Under the pieces are notes generated by a model, which did no database searches, was not told where the DNA came from, and saw only the letters and a list, made by a program, of their open reading frames with translations. Made by a program: the position numbers and the translations under genes. Positions 16,953 to 24,402 of a stretch of DNA of 32,259 bases are shown here, in pieces; position 1 is the stretch's first letter, and each line of letters starts with the position of its first letter. This DNA comes from Methylocella tundrae. GTDB taxonomy: Bacteria > Pseudomonadota > Alphaproteobacteria > Rhizobiales > Beijerinckiaceae. The DNA is taken from contig NZ_CABFMQ020000092.1 of assembly GCF_901905185.1 (NCBI RefSeq), positions 1 to 32,259 of the forward strand, written 5' to 3'.

Positions 16953-17862
16953 CGTCGTCCTCGTCTTCGAGGACATCTTTTTGCGCCTCCAACATCTTTA
17001 TTAGACGACCAATTTCTTTCGGTCCCATCGGGCCTTGCACAATAACTCGGGCGGTTGTCGCGCGCCCTATGCCGGTCCTCATCCATTCTATTTCGCCTGG
17101 GTCGGCTTTGAGAGACGATCTGTCTTTGCGGTCGTCTAATGGAAATCTCGGCGGCGGCTGAACTGAACCACGTTCTTCGACTATCACCTCATTCATAGGT
17201 ATGCCCGTTTCGCTATTCTCGACGCTCAACCACTGGCCATCATCTGTGACCAGCCGAACGCGCTGAGGTTTTGAAAACTGAAGCGCGCCTTGGGATTCCC
17301 ATTGAATTAAATCGCCAACCTGCGCTCCGCCGTAGACAGTGACATCTACTGGCGGGGTCGATTCGACCCCGTTTGTCGGCTCATTACCACCACTTCCGTA
17401 AGCGTTTTCTTTCTCGAGATACAAGCAGGTCTCAGAGTATGCCCGGGCAGCCGGGTTAACAGCGCTCTCCACAAACCCCTCTCTCATCAAATAAGACTTG
17501 AGTGCCTCCGAAGAGAATTTCCCGTCAGGAAAACGCTCTCTCAGGGCACGAAAGAGGGTTGGAGAAAACGCCGCCCGCCTCAAGGCATTGCGCCTATCAT
17601 CTTCGTTGTGTGGATGTATTATATCGACCGCGAGCTGAGTTACACGAGTTTCGCCCTTACCGGCGCGTTCTAAGAGGCCATAGTGCATAAGGGCCGCCAA
17701 CGTCATGTCGGATGCGCCGCTAATGCCACTGTACCCAAGATGTTTGGCCGCAACGGCACGATCAATTGGGTTTCTTCGGTCTGCTGCGAATATTTTATCA
17801 ATTAAAACAATAGCTTCTCTCAGCGGCGTATTTGGATAGCTGGGGCTTCTTGCGCGTGACAT
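16939..17862 (-). CDS. Winged-helix-like protein, transposon cargo
   Basis: A 307-aa protein from ATG 17862, preceded by AGGAGAGACC. Residues 1-75 look like a DNA-binding winged helix (PLREAIVLIDKIFAADRRNP, then AAKHLGYSGISGAS and MHYGLLERAGKGETRVTQLA). Residues 85-150 continue the pattern of a widespread family of unknown function (RRAAFSPTLFRALRERFPDG, then SYLMREGF). The C-terminal half is polar and ends in an acidic tail (EDEDDVMDA). It is convergent with the transposase operon and could regulate it, but no ligand or target is known. The composition is lower in GC than the mmo genes. Confidence 0.65.
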   Translation of the reverse strand: MSRARSPSYPNTPLREAIVLIDKIFAADRRNPIDRAVAAKHLGYSGISGASDMTLAALMHYGLLERAGKGETRVTQLAVDIIHPHNEDDRRNALRRAAFSPTLFRALRERFPDGKFSSEALKSYLMREGFVESAVNPAARAYSETCLYLEKENAYGSGGNEPTNGVESTPPVDVTVYGGAQVGDLIQWESQGALQFSKPQRVRLVTDDGQWLSVENSETGIPMNEVIVEERGSVQPPPRFPLDDRKDRSSLKADPGEIEWMRTGIGRATTARVIVQGPMGPKEIGRLIKMLEAQKDVLEDEDDVMDA

Positions 17863-17986
17863 GGGGTCTCTCCTATGGAATGTTCCACAGGTGTACTAAC
17901 ATTTCTCAATCTGCGCAAGAGAGTAAGAACAAGAAAGAGATTACAACGCTTGACCTAACTCTCTCGGCGTGCGTTTATAGGCGCTG

Positions 17987-18009
17987 CATCGCCGCACGAT
18001 TCGGCGATG
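17987..18009. repeat. 8-bp hairpin in transposon non-coding region
   Basis: CATCGCCG (17987-17994) pairs with CGGCGATG (18002-18009) over a 7-nt loop. It is the first of several hairpins between the winged-helix gene and the right end. Confidence 0.6.
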
Positions 18010-18080
18010 GAGGAACTCGATGGTCACACCTGCTTAGCTCCCCCGCCCGGCTACCGGCGTTTCGGGAGCGACTAACAAAG

Positions 18081-18117
18081 AAGGCCGGCGCCCGCGTCAA
18101 CGGGCATCCGGCCTTCG
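18081..18117 (-). terminator. Strong hairpin, terminator-like on the minus strand
   Basis: GAAGGCCGG (18081-18089) pairs with CCGGCCTTC (18109-18117), and GCCCG (18091-18095) with CGGGC (18102-18106). On the minus strand the stem is followed by TTTGTTAG, a short U-rich tail. No minus-strand gene ends here, so it may end an unannotated RNA or protect the cargo from outside transcription. About 360 bp (17863-18226) around it hold no protein gene. Confidence 0.55.
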
Positions 18118-18226
18118 TGGTAGCCCAGCAACCGGGCGGCTCCGCCGCGCGGCTCTAGACGCCAACACACGGCTAGAATCGCACGGCAGCCGCCCACCCC
18201 GCAACTCCTTTTTCAGGAGAGCGTAA

Positions 18227-18310
18227 ATGGTTTGGGTTGAACCCTATCATCGCGTGCGATTCGGCAAGGTCGAGTTTGTGACCGGGCATTATAGGTCAAC
18301 GCGCAACTAA
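18227..18310 (+). CDS. Putative 27-aa protein near the transposon right end
   Basis: ATG 18227 has AGGAGAG 6 bases upstream. The frame encodes 27 residues beginning MVWVEPYHRVRFGKVEF and ending TGHYRSTRN. It resembles short alphaproteobacterial proteins with a 'WVxxYxR...GxVxGHxRs' pattern. It is too short for certainty, but the good ribosome site and motif make it plausible cargo. Confidence 0.45.
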   Translation: MVWVEPYHRVRFGKVEFVTGHYRSTRN

Positions 18311-18370
18311 CGTAGGCCGTCTTCAAAAACGGGGTCGCCGGGGACACCCGGCGGCTTCAAAAAATGCTAT

Positions 18371-18402
18371 GGGTACGCGAAGTACAATATTCCCCCAAAA
18401 TC
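18371..18402 (-). repeat. Right inverted repeat and target duplication of the IS1595 transposon
   Basis: Read on the minus strand, 18394-18371 starts GGGAATATTGTAC and ends GCGTACCC. CCAAAATC at 18395-18402 is the second target copy. Confidence 0.9.
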
Positions 18403-18507
18403 AGTTGCCGAAAGTCATCAACGGGGTAAAGTTCAAAGACGGAATCGAAGTCGCGAAATCAAATCCGCCGCTTGATTCACGCCGTCACCGAAAATCCCGC
18501 ATAGCTC

Positions 18508-19079
18508 GCGATCCATTCACGCAAGGTCTTGGCGATGAATTCCGGGCCGTTGTCGGAACGAACGTAGGCTGGCGGCCCGCGCAGGATCATCAGATCCGCC
18601 AGCGTCTCCAAGACGTCGGTCGAGTTGAGCCGACGTTTGACCCGGATAGCCAAGGCCTCGCGAGTGAACTCATCAATGACGCACAGCATCCGGAACTTTC
18701 GTCCATCATGGGTCCGGTCCTCGACGAAGTCGTAGGACCAGACGTGGTTGGGCCGCTCGGCGCGCAGACGCACGCAGGAGCCGTCGTTCAGCCAGAGCCG
18801 GCCGCGTTTTGGTTGCTTTTGTGAGACTTTCAGCCCCTCCCGTCGCCAGATCCACTGGACCCGCTTGGCGTTCACGGCCCAGCCGGCGCAGCGCAGCAGG
18901 GCCGTGATCCGCCGATAGCCGTAGCGGCCATAGGTCTTGGCCAGTTCGATGATGTCGGCGGTCAAGGCCGCCTCGTCATCACGGCCTCTGGCGGGCTTGC
19001 GCTGGGTGGATCGGTGCTGGCCAAGAGCCGCACAGGCCCGCCGCTCCGACACTTTCAGTTCAGCCCTGACCTTTTCCAC
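18508..19079 (-). pseudogene. IS3-family OrfB, truncated before the catalytic Glu
   Basis: The integrase-like core is recognisable: YGRYGYRRITALLRCAGW, then HVWSYDFVEDRTHDGRKFRM with the first Asp, and VRSDNGPEFIAKTLREWI with the second Asp. The family continues for about 60 residues to the catalytic Glu and a HYN-x-RPH motif. Here the IS256 tip begins right after REWI, and a 10-residue foreign tail runs to a stop at 18477. It is inactive. Confidence 0.9.
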
Positions 19080-19102
19080 GCAAGCGCGGCGACGGGCGGG
19101 GC

Positions 19103-19381
19103 TCAGAAGTTTCCCCGTGCGGCCTCGGTCAGAATCAGCTTGTCCAGGGTCAGGTCCGACACCACCCGCCGAAGCCGGGCGTTCTCCAGCTCCAATTCCT
19201 TGAGCCGCTTGACCTGATCGCTCTTCATCCCGCCGTACTCGGCTCTCCAGCGAAAATATGTCGTCTCGGTCACCGCAATCGTCTTCACCGCCTCGGCGAT
19301 CGACTTGCCCTGCGCCGTCAGAACATCCACCTGCCGCAGCTTCGCGACGATCTCTTCGGGCTTGTGCCGCTTCCTTGCCAT
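19103..19381 (-). CDS. IS3-family OrfA
   Basis: A 92-aa helix-turn-helix protein from ATG 19381 (MARKRHKPEEIVAKLRQVDV). It shows the IS3 OrfA pattern: ETTYFRWRAEYGGM as the recognition region and a leucine-zipper segment VKRLKELELENARLRRVV used for multimerisation, ending LTLDKLILTEAARGNF. It normally joins OrfB by -1 frameshifting. It appears intact, but its OrfB partner is truncated. Confidence 0.88.
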   Translation of the reverse strand: MARKRHKPEEIVAKLRQVDVLTAQGKSIAEAVKTIAVTETTYFRWRAEYGGMKSDQVKRLKELELENARLRRVVSDLTLDKLILTEAARGNF

Positions 19382-19451
19382 CTCTCCATCCTTCAAAAAT
19401 GGCCCTCAGGCCAACTATATGGATGGATCACTTCAAAGGGGGCAGACCACA

Positions 19452-19852
19452 GGATCGTCGAGCCATTCTCGGTTATCGGCATATGCGCCGCGGAGCGTCG
19501 AAATGGGGAGTGTGCCGTCCAGCCGAAGCTGTTCCTTCAGATGTCTTGCGTCAACTTCGAGCGCGGTGCGCAGCTTCTCGGCCTCTGCCGTCGCCTGATC
19601 GACCACAGCCCGCCGATCCACGACATAGACCAGCCGGCGCGGAATGGTTTTAAGCGCGCCTTCCGTTGCAAGGGCTCGCGCGAGAACCCAGATTGCCATC
19701 ACCGAGGTCTTTCCGAGCCCGGTCGGCAAATCGAGCGCGGATGGACCCGCTCCGTCCATAAACCGGCCGAACAGCCGATGCTGCCACAGCATCGGCGAAT
19801 GGCCGGTCAGGCGGAGAAAATTTTCGACGAACGATTGTGAGTCGGCGTTCAT
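19452..19852 (-). pseudogene. cas3: CRISPR helicase-nuclease Cas3 (type I-G/I-U), N-terminal fragment
   Basis: About 134 residues from ATG 19852 match the start of the Cas3 helicase of type I-G (formerly I-U) systems. The sequence shows WQHRLFGRFM, Walker A in DLPTGLGKTS (residues 41-50), VYVVDRRAVVDQATAEAEKL and LPISTLRGAYADNREWLDD. Homology stops exactly at the IS3 end. The rest of the helicase, the HD nuclease and other cas genes are absent, and I found no repeat-spacer array in the window. It is a relic of a CRISPR locus. Confidence 0.8.
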
Positions 19853-20007
19853 CCTTGCGCCGGGCCTAAATCGCGCATTTGAGTGGTGATTCAGGTGGTG
19901 TCATTTCTCCCCCGATCCCGTCACAGACGGGCACCTCTGACGGCGCCGCTTGAAATGTCCGTCTATTAGCCGTGCCTACTAGCTAGGTTCCGGACGCAAC
20001 TCAAGGT

Positions 20008-20307
20008 ATGTGCGACATGTCAGGAAAAGCCACAGCCAAGGCGCGAGACGAGCGGCTGGAAGCGCGGGTCTCCCGCGACCTGAAGGCCCTGTTCCAACGC
20101 GCTGCCGAGCTACAGGGGCGCACGCTCACGGATTTCGTGATCGCCAGCGTGCATGACGCGGCCGTGCGCGTCATCGAGGAAACCCAGACCATCCGGCTGA
20201 GCGCCGCGGACAGCCGAGCGTTCGCCGAGGCGCTCCTCAATCCGCGAGAGCCGAACCGTCGGCTCAAAGCTTCCGTGCAACGCTACCTCAAGCTGACCGG
20301 GGCGTGA
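20008..20307 (+). CDS. TacA/DUF1778-type antitoxin, partner missing
   Basis: A 99-aa protein from ATG 20008 (AAGG upstream; Met at codon 4 is an alternative). The ribbon-helix-helix DNA-binding start (DERLEARVSRDLKALFQRAA, then GRTLTDFVIASVHDAA) and the C-terminal toxin-binding part (LSAADSRAFAEALLNPREPN) fit DUF1778/TacA. These proteins neutralise GNAT toxins that acetylate aminoacyl-tRNA. The toxin gene should overlap the stop. Instead a frame from GTG 20308 ends after 20 codons at the ISL3 border, so the toxin was lost through that insertion or a later deletion. Confidence 0.85.
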   Translation: MCDMSGKATAKARDERLEARVSRDLKALFQRAAELQGRTLTDFVIASVHDAAVRVIEETQTIRLSAADSRAFAEALLNPREPNRRLKASVQRYLKLTGA

Positions 20308-20346
20308 GTGGCTGCCGCCGTGCCGCCACTCTACGCATCGCTGTCG

Positions 20347-22035
20347 ATTTCCGCCGAGAATTGGCTCTGACTCATATTTGCTGCGGTTCGCCGGGACGCT
20401 CTTGCTGATTCGTCGGAGGAGCTGTGAATGGGTCAGCAATTTCAACGCGCCAGCCTGGCGCCAGATGGCTTTGCAGTTGATGGTGTCACGGTGGAAGGCG
20501 CCCGGGTCCAGATCCGGTTGCGGTCCCTTCGGCCGTTTGGTCATTGTCCAGATTGCGGTCGAAGAAGCCGCCGGATTCAGAGTCGGTATTTGCGCCGCCC
20601 CGCCGACCTGCCCCTTGGCGGCCGCCAAGTCGAACTGATGGTTATTGCGCGACGGTTCTGGTGCGACGCGGTTTTGTGCGGTCGGCGCATCTTTTGCGAA
20701 CGATTTGAGACTGGCGTCCTTTCCCCATACGGCCGGCGCACCGGAAGGCTTGAGACTATCGTCCATCATCTCGGTCTGGCCTTGGGTGGCAGACCTGCGG
20801 CGGCTTTCGCCCTTCGCTTGATGATGCCCGTCAGCAACGACACGCTTCTGCGTGTCGTGCGTCGCCGCAGCACCCAGACCGGTGGCGCCGAGCTTACGGT
20901 CATCGGCATTGACGACTTCGCGTTTCGTCGAGGACAGACCTATGGAACGATCGTCTGCGATCTTGAGCGCCGTCGCCCCGTGATCTTGTTGCCAGATCGG
21001 GCGCTGGACACCTCTCGGGCGTGGCTGGCTGAGCGGCCTTCAATACTTACGGTCGCCCGGGACCGGGGCGGCGGTTACGGCGAGGCCATCGCCAAAGCCC
21101 TGCCGCACGCTGAACAAGTCGCGGATCGTTGGCATCTCCTGGAGAACTCGAGCCGAGCCTTTCTCGATGCGGTTGGCAAATCCATGCGGCAGATCAGAAA
21201 GGCCATCGGCAGCAGCGTCATAGATCCCAAGCTTCTCACCTGTGCTGAGCGCCTCCAGTACCAGGGATATCTGCGTCGGCAAGAGACAAATGAGGCCATT
21301 CTGAAAATGTCGAAGCAAGGCGCCCCAATCAGGCAAATCGTGAGGGAGACGGGACACAGCCGCAAGCTTGTTCGCGACGTCCTGCGCGGCCAGCGGACGG
21401 ATGTCTTCCGGACAAAGCCCAGTTCGCTGGATAGCTGGTCGCCCTGGCTGAATGAGCGCTGGGAGAAAGGGGAGCGCAATGCGCTGGCGCTTTGGCGCGA
21501 AATGCGTGTGGCGGGCTTTTCCGGGCGAAGCGGCGTGGTGTCACAATGGGCGCAACGCAGACGCCTTGCGGAAAAGGCAGGTCAAAACGCGCTGGCGCGA
21601 ACGCCGTCAGCTCGGATCATCGCCCGTCTAATGACGTCGGCACGTGACGACCTGACAAAGTCTGAAGCCATTCTGGTGGCGGCCATTGAAGGAAATGTCC
21701 AGGATCTGGTTGTTGCTCGCGAGGCCATCATGGAGTTCCAATCCACGATCCGATCAAAGGCTGCCGCCAAGCTGGACGCGTGGCTCGAAGCTGGGAAGGG
21801 AACCCTTGTCGGATCTTTCGCCAATGGTGTCGAGAAAGATCTGGCCGCCGTCCGAAATGCGATCATCTCGCCCTGGTCCAATGGACAGACGGAGGGGCAG
21901 ATCACTCGTCTGAAACTCATCAAACGCCAGATGTACGGGCGCGCCAAAATCGATCTGCTTCAGGCGCGACTGATCGGCGCGGGCTAGCTGATCGCCTTCA
22001 GCAAAAATGCGTCAGAGCCAGTTCTCAGTGGAAAT
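20347..22035 (+). mobile_element. ISL3-family insertion sequence, intact
   Basis: Positions 20347-20383 and 21999-22035 are inverted repeats over about 37 bp with six mismatches. They contain the ISL3 hallmark GGCTCTGAC and end inside with TTTGCTG. Between them is one complete transposase gene. I do not see the usual 8-bp duplication at either the outer limit or the GGCTCT limit, so the exact tip is uncertain or a flank has been deleted. The left flank cuts off the toxin partner of the TacA-type antitoxin. Confidence 0.88.
20428..21987 (+). CDS. ISL3-family transposase
   Basis: A complete 519-aa transposase. The N-terminal zinc ribbon is CPDC (about residue 40) with a later Cys pair. The DDE core includes IGIDDFAFRRGQTYGT, VARDRGGGYGEAI, VADRWHLLENSS, and SNGQTEGQITRLKLIKRQMY with the Glu, followed by GRAKIDLLQARL, the normal ISL3 ending. 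A helix-turn-helix insertion (IRQIVRETGHSRKLVRDVL) is present, as in long ISL3 members. No frameshift is seen; it is likely functional and may act on related remnants. Confidence 0.92.
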   Translation: MGQQFQRASLAPDGFAVDGVTVEGARVQIRLRSLRPFGHCPDCGRRSRRIQSRYLRRPADLPLGGRQVELMVIARRFWCDAVLCGRRIFCERFETGVLSPYGRRTGRLETIVHHLGLALGGRPAAAFALRLMMPVSNDTLLRVVRRRSTQTGGAELTVIGIDDFAFRRGQTYGTIVCDLERRRPVILLPDRALDTSRAWLAERPSILTVARDRGGGYGEAIAKALPHAEQVADRWHLLENSSRAFLDAVGKSMRQIRKAIGSSVIDPKLLTCAERLQYQGYLRRQETNEAILKMSKQGAPIRQIVRETGHSRKLVRDVLRGQRTDVFRTKPSSLDSWSPWLNERWEKGERNALALWREMRVAGFSGRSGVVSQWAQRRRLAEKAGQNALARTPSARIIARLMTSARDDLTKSEAILVAAIEGNVQDLVVAREAIMEFQSTIRSKAAAKLDAWLEAGKGTLVGSFANGVEKDLAAVRNAIISPWSNGQTEGQITRLKLIKRQMYGRAKIDLLQARLIGAG

Positions 22036-22102
22036 TAACATCCCCGAAATTTCCCTATGAAATCAAGAGCGCGGATTTCTGACGGATCGGGGAGACGGTT
22101 TT

Positions 22103-22369
22103 TCATCGTGAGCGGAAAAATTTGCACTTATAATTCAGCGCATTATCATCGCTCAGAACAATCGAGTGGGTATTGGCAATGATGACGTCGCAGGGATCGC
22201 CATCTTCGGACAATGTATGCGGGATGAAACCGTAATTGCCCGGATAGCGCATCGAAGTGTGGAGGAACCTGTCGACGAACAGCGCGCCGGCGGCCTTGTC
22301 CAGCTCATATTTGATCGGCTCGCCCCCGATTGAGACCTCGATCACGACGTTGAACGTCAAAATGCGCAT
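22103..22369 (-). pseudogene. Inorganic pyrophosphatase, N-terminal fragment
   Basis: From ATG 22369 the protein reads [20 protein letters not shown], then [20 protein letters not shown] and [20 protein letters not shown], the N-terminal third of a family I pyrophosphatase with the DGDPCDV metal site. About ten residues usual after MRI are missing. Homology ends at HSIV, after which 16 unrelated residues run to a stop. The C-terminal complement lies at 11305-11610. The enzyme cannot be made from either piece. Confidence 0.85.
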
Positions 22370-22749
22370 GGGCGCTCCCTGCTGCCGCGGATCATTACAG
22401 GCGGCCGGCGATCATGAAGTCTACTTCTTCGTTTCCAAGCACGGTCGCTGGCCGCGATACCCACGACTCTTCCGACATCGCGCTCAAAAAAGGCCCCCGC
22501 GTCGGCAGACCAGCCCCTTAAAACAAGTCTTGTCTTTTTCATGGTCGCGGAGCCAAAGCGCTAGACACAGAAGACGCGACAAAAACCGTGGTCTTGAAAT
22601 CACGGTTACCTTCAGAGGCAGAGCCCGTTCGGCGGAAGCCCACTGGACCGAAGGTCGCCGACGTTGTTCGCGTTTGGGACGAGGCGTCGCCCCTTCTGCG
22701 AAACCTCACGAGAGGAGGTTTCGACCGCTTTCTTTCCGCGCTTTCTTTG
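22370..22749. other. Region downstream of mmoG, no gene seen
   Basis: A 380-bp interval between mmoG and the pyrophosphatase fragment. Frames on the plus strand lack ribosome sites and family motifs. The only structure noted is the hairpin listed at 22699-22723. Confidence 0.5.
22699..22723 (-). terminator. Hairpin after the sMMO operon
   Basis: CGAAACCTC (22699-22707) pairs with GAGGTTTCG (22715-22723) over 7 nt, 27 bp past the mmoG stop. It lacks a U-run on the minus strand, so it may be an RNA-stabilising end rather than an intrinsic terminator. Confidence 0.5.
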
Positions 22750-24402
22750 CTACATCACTTCCCGCGTCGCCGCCGCCATCTCGGGACTGAAATCATCAAT
22801 CTCCGGAAGCGTCTTGAGAACCATTACTGATACGTTGCAAAGGCTCTCGCATAGACTCACCGCCACTGAAAGAGTGAGTCGGCACTGGTTCAGAGGGTCG
22901 GCGATGCGGGCCTCCCATAGATCCACATCGTCGCGTCTGCTGCGCACGTCCCAACCGAACCAGACGTCTTCGTTTGGCTGCGACGCCAAACTCCCTTCCC
23001 CGACACTGGCCAGGATAGCGGTCCGTGGCGCTTTCAAGGCCAACGCTACCGCGCGGAGGCCCGCCCTGCGCGCCAGATTCTCCTCTCCGGCCAGTCGCAT
23101 CTCGATTTCTTGCGCCGCCCGGAAGTAGGCGGCGCCACCCCCGGCGACAACACCGGATTCGAGCGCAGCCCGAGTCGCGCCTATCGCCTTTTCTGCAACG
23201 CGCAGCCGATACCGAATCTGAGTGTCGTTGGCCCCGCCTACTCGAAGCTTTGCCGATTTCTCCGATAACATTCTCAGACGATCTGCAAGTTTCTCTTCCA
23301 GGTCCACACGGCCGGTCATCGATCTCGTCTCCGAATGAAGCGCCAGTCTTCGTCCGAGAACCGTGGCGATGCGGGCCCGTTTGTTTTGCGGGCAGCCGCG
23401 ACCTCCTATAATGGTTGTGCTTTCGGCATCCATGACGACCTTGTCCGCCTGACCGAGATCTGCGAGCTTCACAGCTTGAATGACGTCGCCCTGACGTTCC
23501 AGAAAGGGCCGACCGCCGGTCAAGATGGCAATGTCTTCCAGCGCGTCGGTGCGCGTCTCTCCGAACATTGGCGGCCCGGCGACAGCGCAGCGAATCTTGC
23601 CCCGAACATGATTCATGACCAACGCGGCTAAAGCCTCCTCCCCGACACTTTCCGCAATGAGGACGAGCGGCCTTCCCGCCTGGACCGCCAGTTCAAGCGG
23701 GTCGACCAGACATTGGAAGTCCGTGATCGGGTGGTCGGTAATTAAAAACAAGGGATGCTCCAACTCGACGCGCTTTTGGGTCTTGTTGGTGCAAAACACA
23801 GGTGAGGCGTAGCCCTTGTCGTAACGCGCGCCCTCGACGACTTCCAGCTCGTCCTCTACGCCGCCGCCGAACTCCGCGCTGACATCGCCCTCCTGCCCTA
23901 CGGATTCGAAGGCTTCGGAGGTGAGCCGGGCGATCGACTCGTCCTGGTTCGCGTATGTCAAGGCGAGGTGCTTGAGATTGTGCTCTGTAACCCGCCGCAC
24001 CCCGCTTTCGAGGCTCCCGAGAGCGATATCCCGCGCCTCGACCATGCCCCGACAAATTTCCCGCGCGGACAAATTGGTCGCCAGCAAGCGTCCGACCTCG
24101 ATTGCCATCGCGTGAGTCATCACGATAGCGGTGTTGGAGCCGTCGCCGATCTGCCGATCCAGGACACCTGCGGCCTGTGTGAGGAATTTCAGGCCGACAT
24201 TGTGACCAGGGTCCTGATACTTCATCGCCTGGGCGATCGTCCGGCCGTCTTTGGTGAAAATCGGGGCGAGCCGTCCGACGTGCTCGATGACGGTCCCGCG
24301 CCCGCTTGGACCGAGCGATATTCGTGCTACGCGGGCGACATCGCGCATCCCGGTCAGCATGACGCGCACCGAGTCCGGGCCCGCAATAATCTGGCTTGTC
24401 AT
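22750..24402 (-). CDS. mmoG: MmoG, GroEL-like chaperonin of the sMMO operon
   Basis: A 550-aa chaperonin of the HSP60 family, diverged from housekeeping GroEL. Start ATG 24402 overlaps the preceding stop by 4 nt; a longer frame to 24450 has no support. Recognisable parts are ISLGPSGRGTVIEHVG near residue 30, the ATP site FTKDGRTIAQ and QIGDGSNTAIV, and the late ALESGVVAGGGAAYFRAA. The C-terminus lacks the GGM repeats of GroEL. MmoG is needed for folding or assembly of the hydroxylase and with MmoR for sMMO expression in other methanotrophs. Its position as last gene of the operon, without mmoR beside it, is noteworthy. Confidence 0.92.
   Translation of the reverse strand: MTSQIIAGPDSVRVMLTGMRDVARVARISLGPSGRGTVIEHVGRLAPIFTKDGRTIAQAMKYQDPGHNVGLKFLTQAAGVLDRQIGDGSNTAIVMTHAMAIEVGRLLATNLSAREICRGMVEARDIALGSLESGVRRVTEHNLKHLALTYANQDESIARLTSEAFESVGQEGDVSAEFGGGVEDELEVVEGARYDKGYASPVFCTNKTQKRVELEHPLFLITDHPITDFQCLVDPLELAVQAGRPLVLIAESVGEEALAALVMNHVRGKIRCAVAGPPMFGETRTDALEDIAILTGGRPFLERQGDVIQAVKLADLGQADKVVMDAESTTIIGGRGCPQNKRARIATVLGRRLALHSETRSMTGRVDLEEKLADRLRMLSEKSAKLRVGGANDTQIRYRLRVAEKAIGATRAALESGVVAGGGAAYFRAAQEIEMRLAGEENLARRAGLRAVALALKAPRTAILASVGEGSLASQPNEDVWFGWDVRSRRDDVDLWEARIADPLNQCRLTLSVAVSLCESLCNVSVMVLKTLPEIDDFSPEMAAATREVM

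Larger units (their letters stand above)
14809..18394 (+). mobile_element. IS1595-family transposon with cargo genes (3586 bp)
   Basis: The 24-bp terminal inverted repeats at 14809-14832 and 18371-18394 match at 19 of 24 positions, sharing the inner eight bases GCGTACCC exactly and both starting with GG. They are flanked by a perfect 8-bp direct repeat CCAAAATC (14801-14808 and 18395-18402), the duplication length of the IS1595 family. Inside are an acetyltransferase-like gene and a coupled small gene, the transposase, a 55-aa companion, a minus-strand winged-helix gene, a hairpin-rich non-coding stretch and a 27-codon frame. IS1595 elements with passenger genes are known; this cargo set I do not recognise. 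Intact ends suggest recent insertion. Confidence 0.92.
13538..18507 (+). mobile_element. IS256-family element interrupted by an IS1595-type transposon
   Basis: The ends 13538-13562 and 18483-18507 are inverted repeats matching at 20 of 25 positions; both begin GAGCTAxGCGGGA and share GGTGACG inside. The transposase gene begins at 13632, stops matching at 14808, and resumes in the same frame at 18402. Removing 14809-18394 and one target copy leaves an ordinary element of about 1.4 kb. No target duplication flanks it (left CCGGTGCT, right GCGATCCA), so one flank was rearranged after insertion. On the right it sits exactly inside the IS3 orfB. Confidence 0.85.
18508..19451 (-). mobile_element. 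IS3-family element, 3' end lost
   Basis: The upstream end lies at about 19449-19451 (minus strand begins TGTGGTCTGCCCCC), directly after cas3 sequence. The element carries orfA and orfB, but orfB stops at 18508, where the IS256 tip begins. No matching inverted repeat is found on that side, and the lost orfB remainder is not on the other flank of IS256. IS3 therefore entered cas3 first, IS256 entered IS3, and a rearrangement then removed the rest. Confidence 0.85.

Noticed and set aside
17355..17376. Palindrome CGGGGTCGATTCGACCCCG as a possible operator
   Set aside because: It lies inside the coding region of the winged-helix cargo gene and may be codon-driven; nothing supports regulation.
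22588..22830. An 80-codon plus-strand frame downstream of mmoG
   Set aside because: It overlaps the mmoG 3' end on the other strand and has no recognisable motif.
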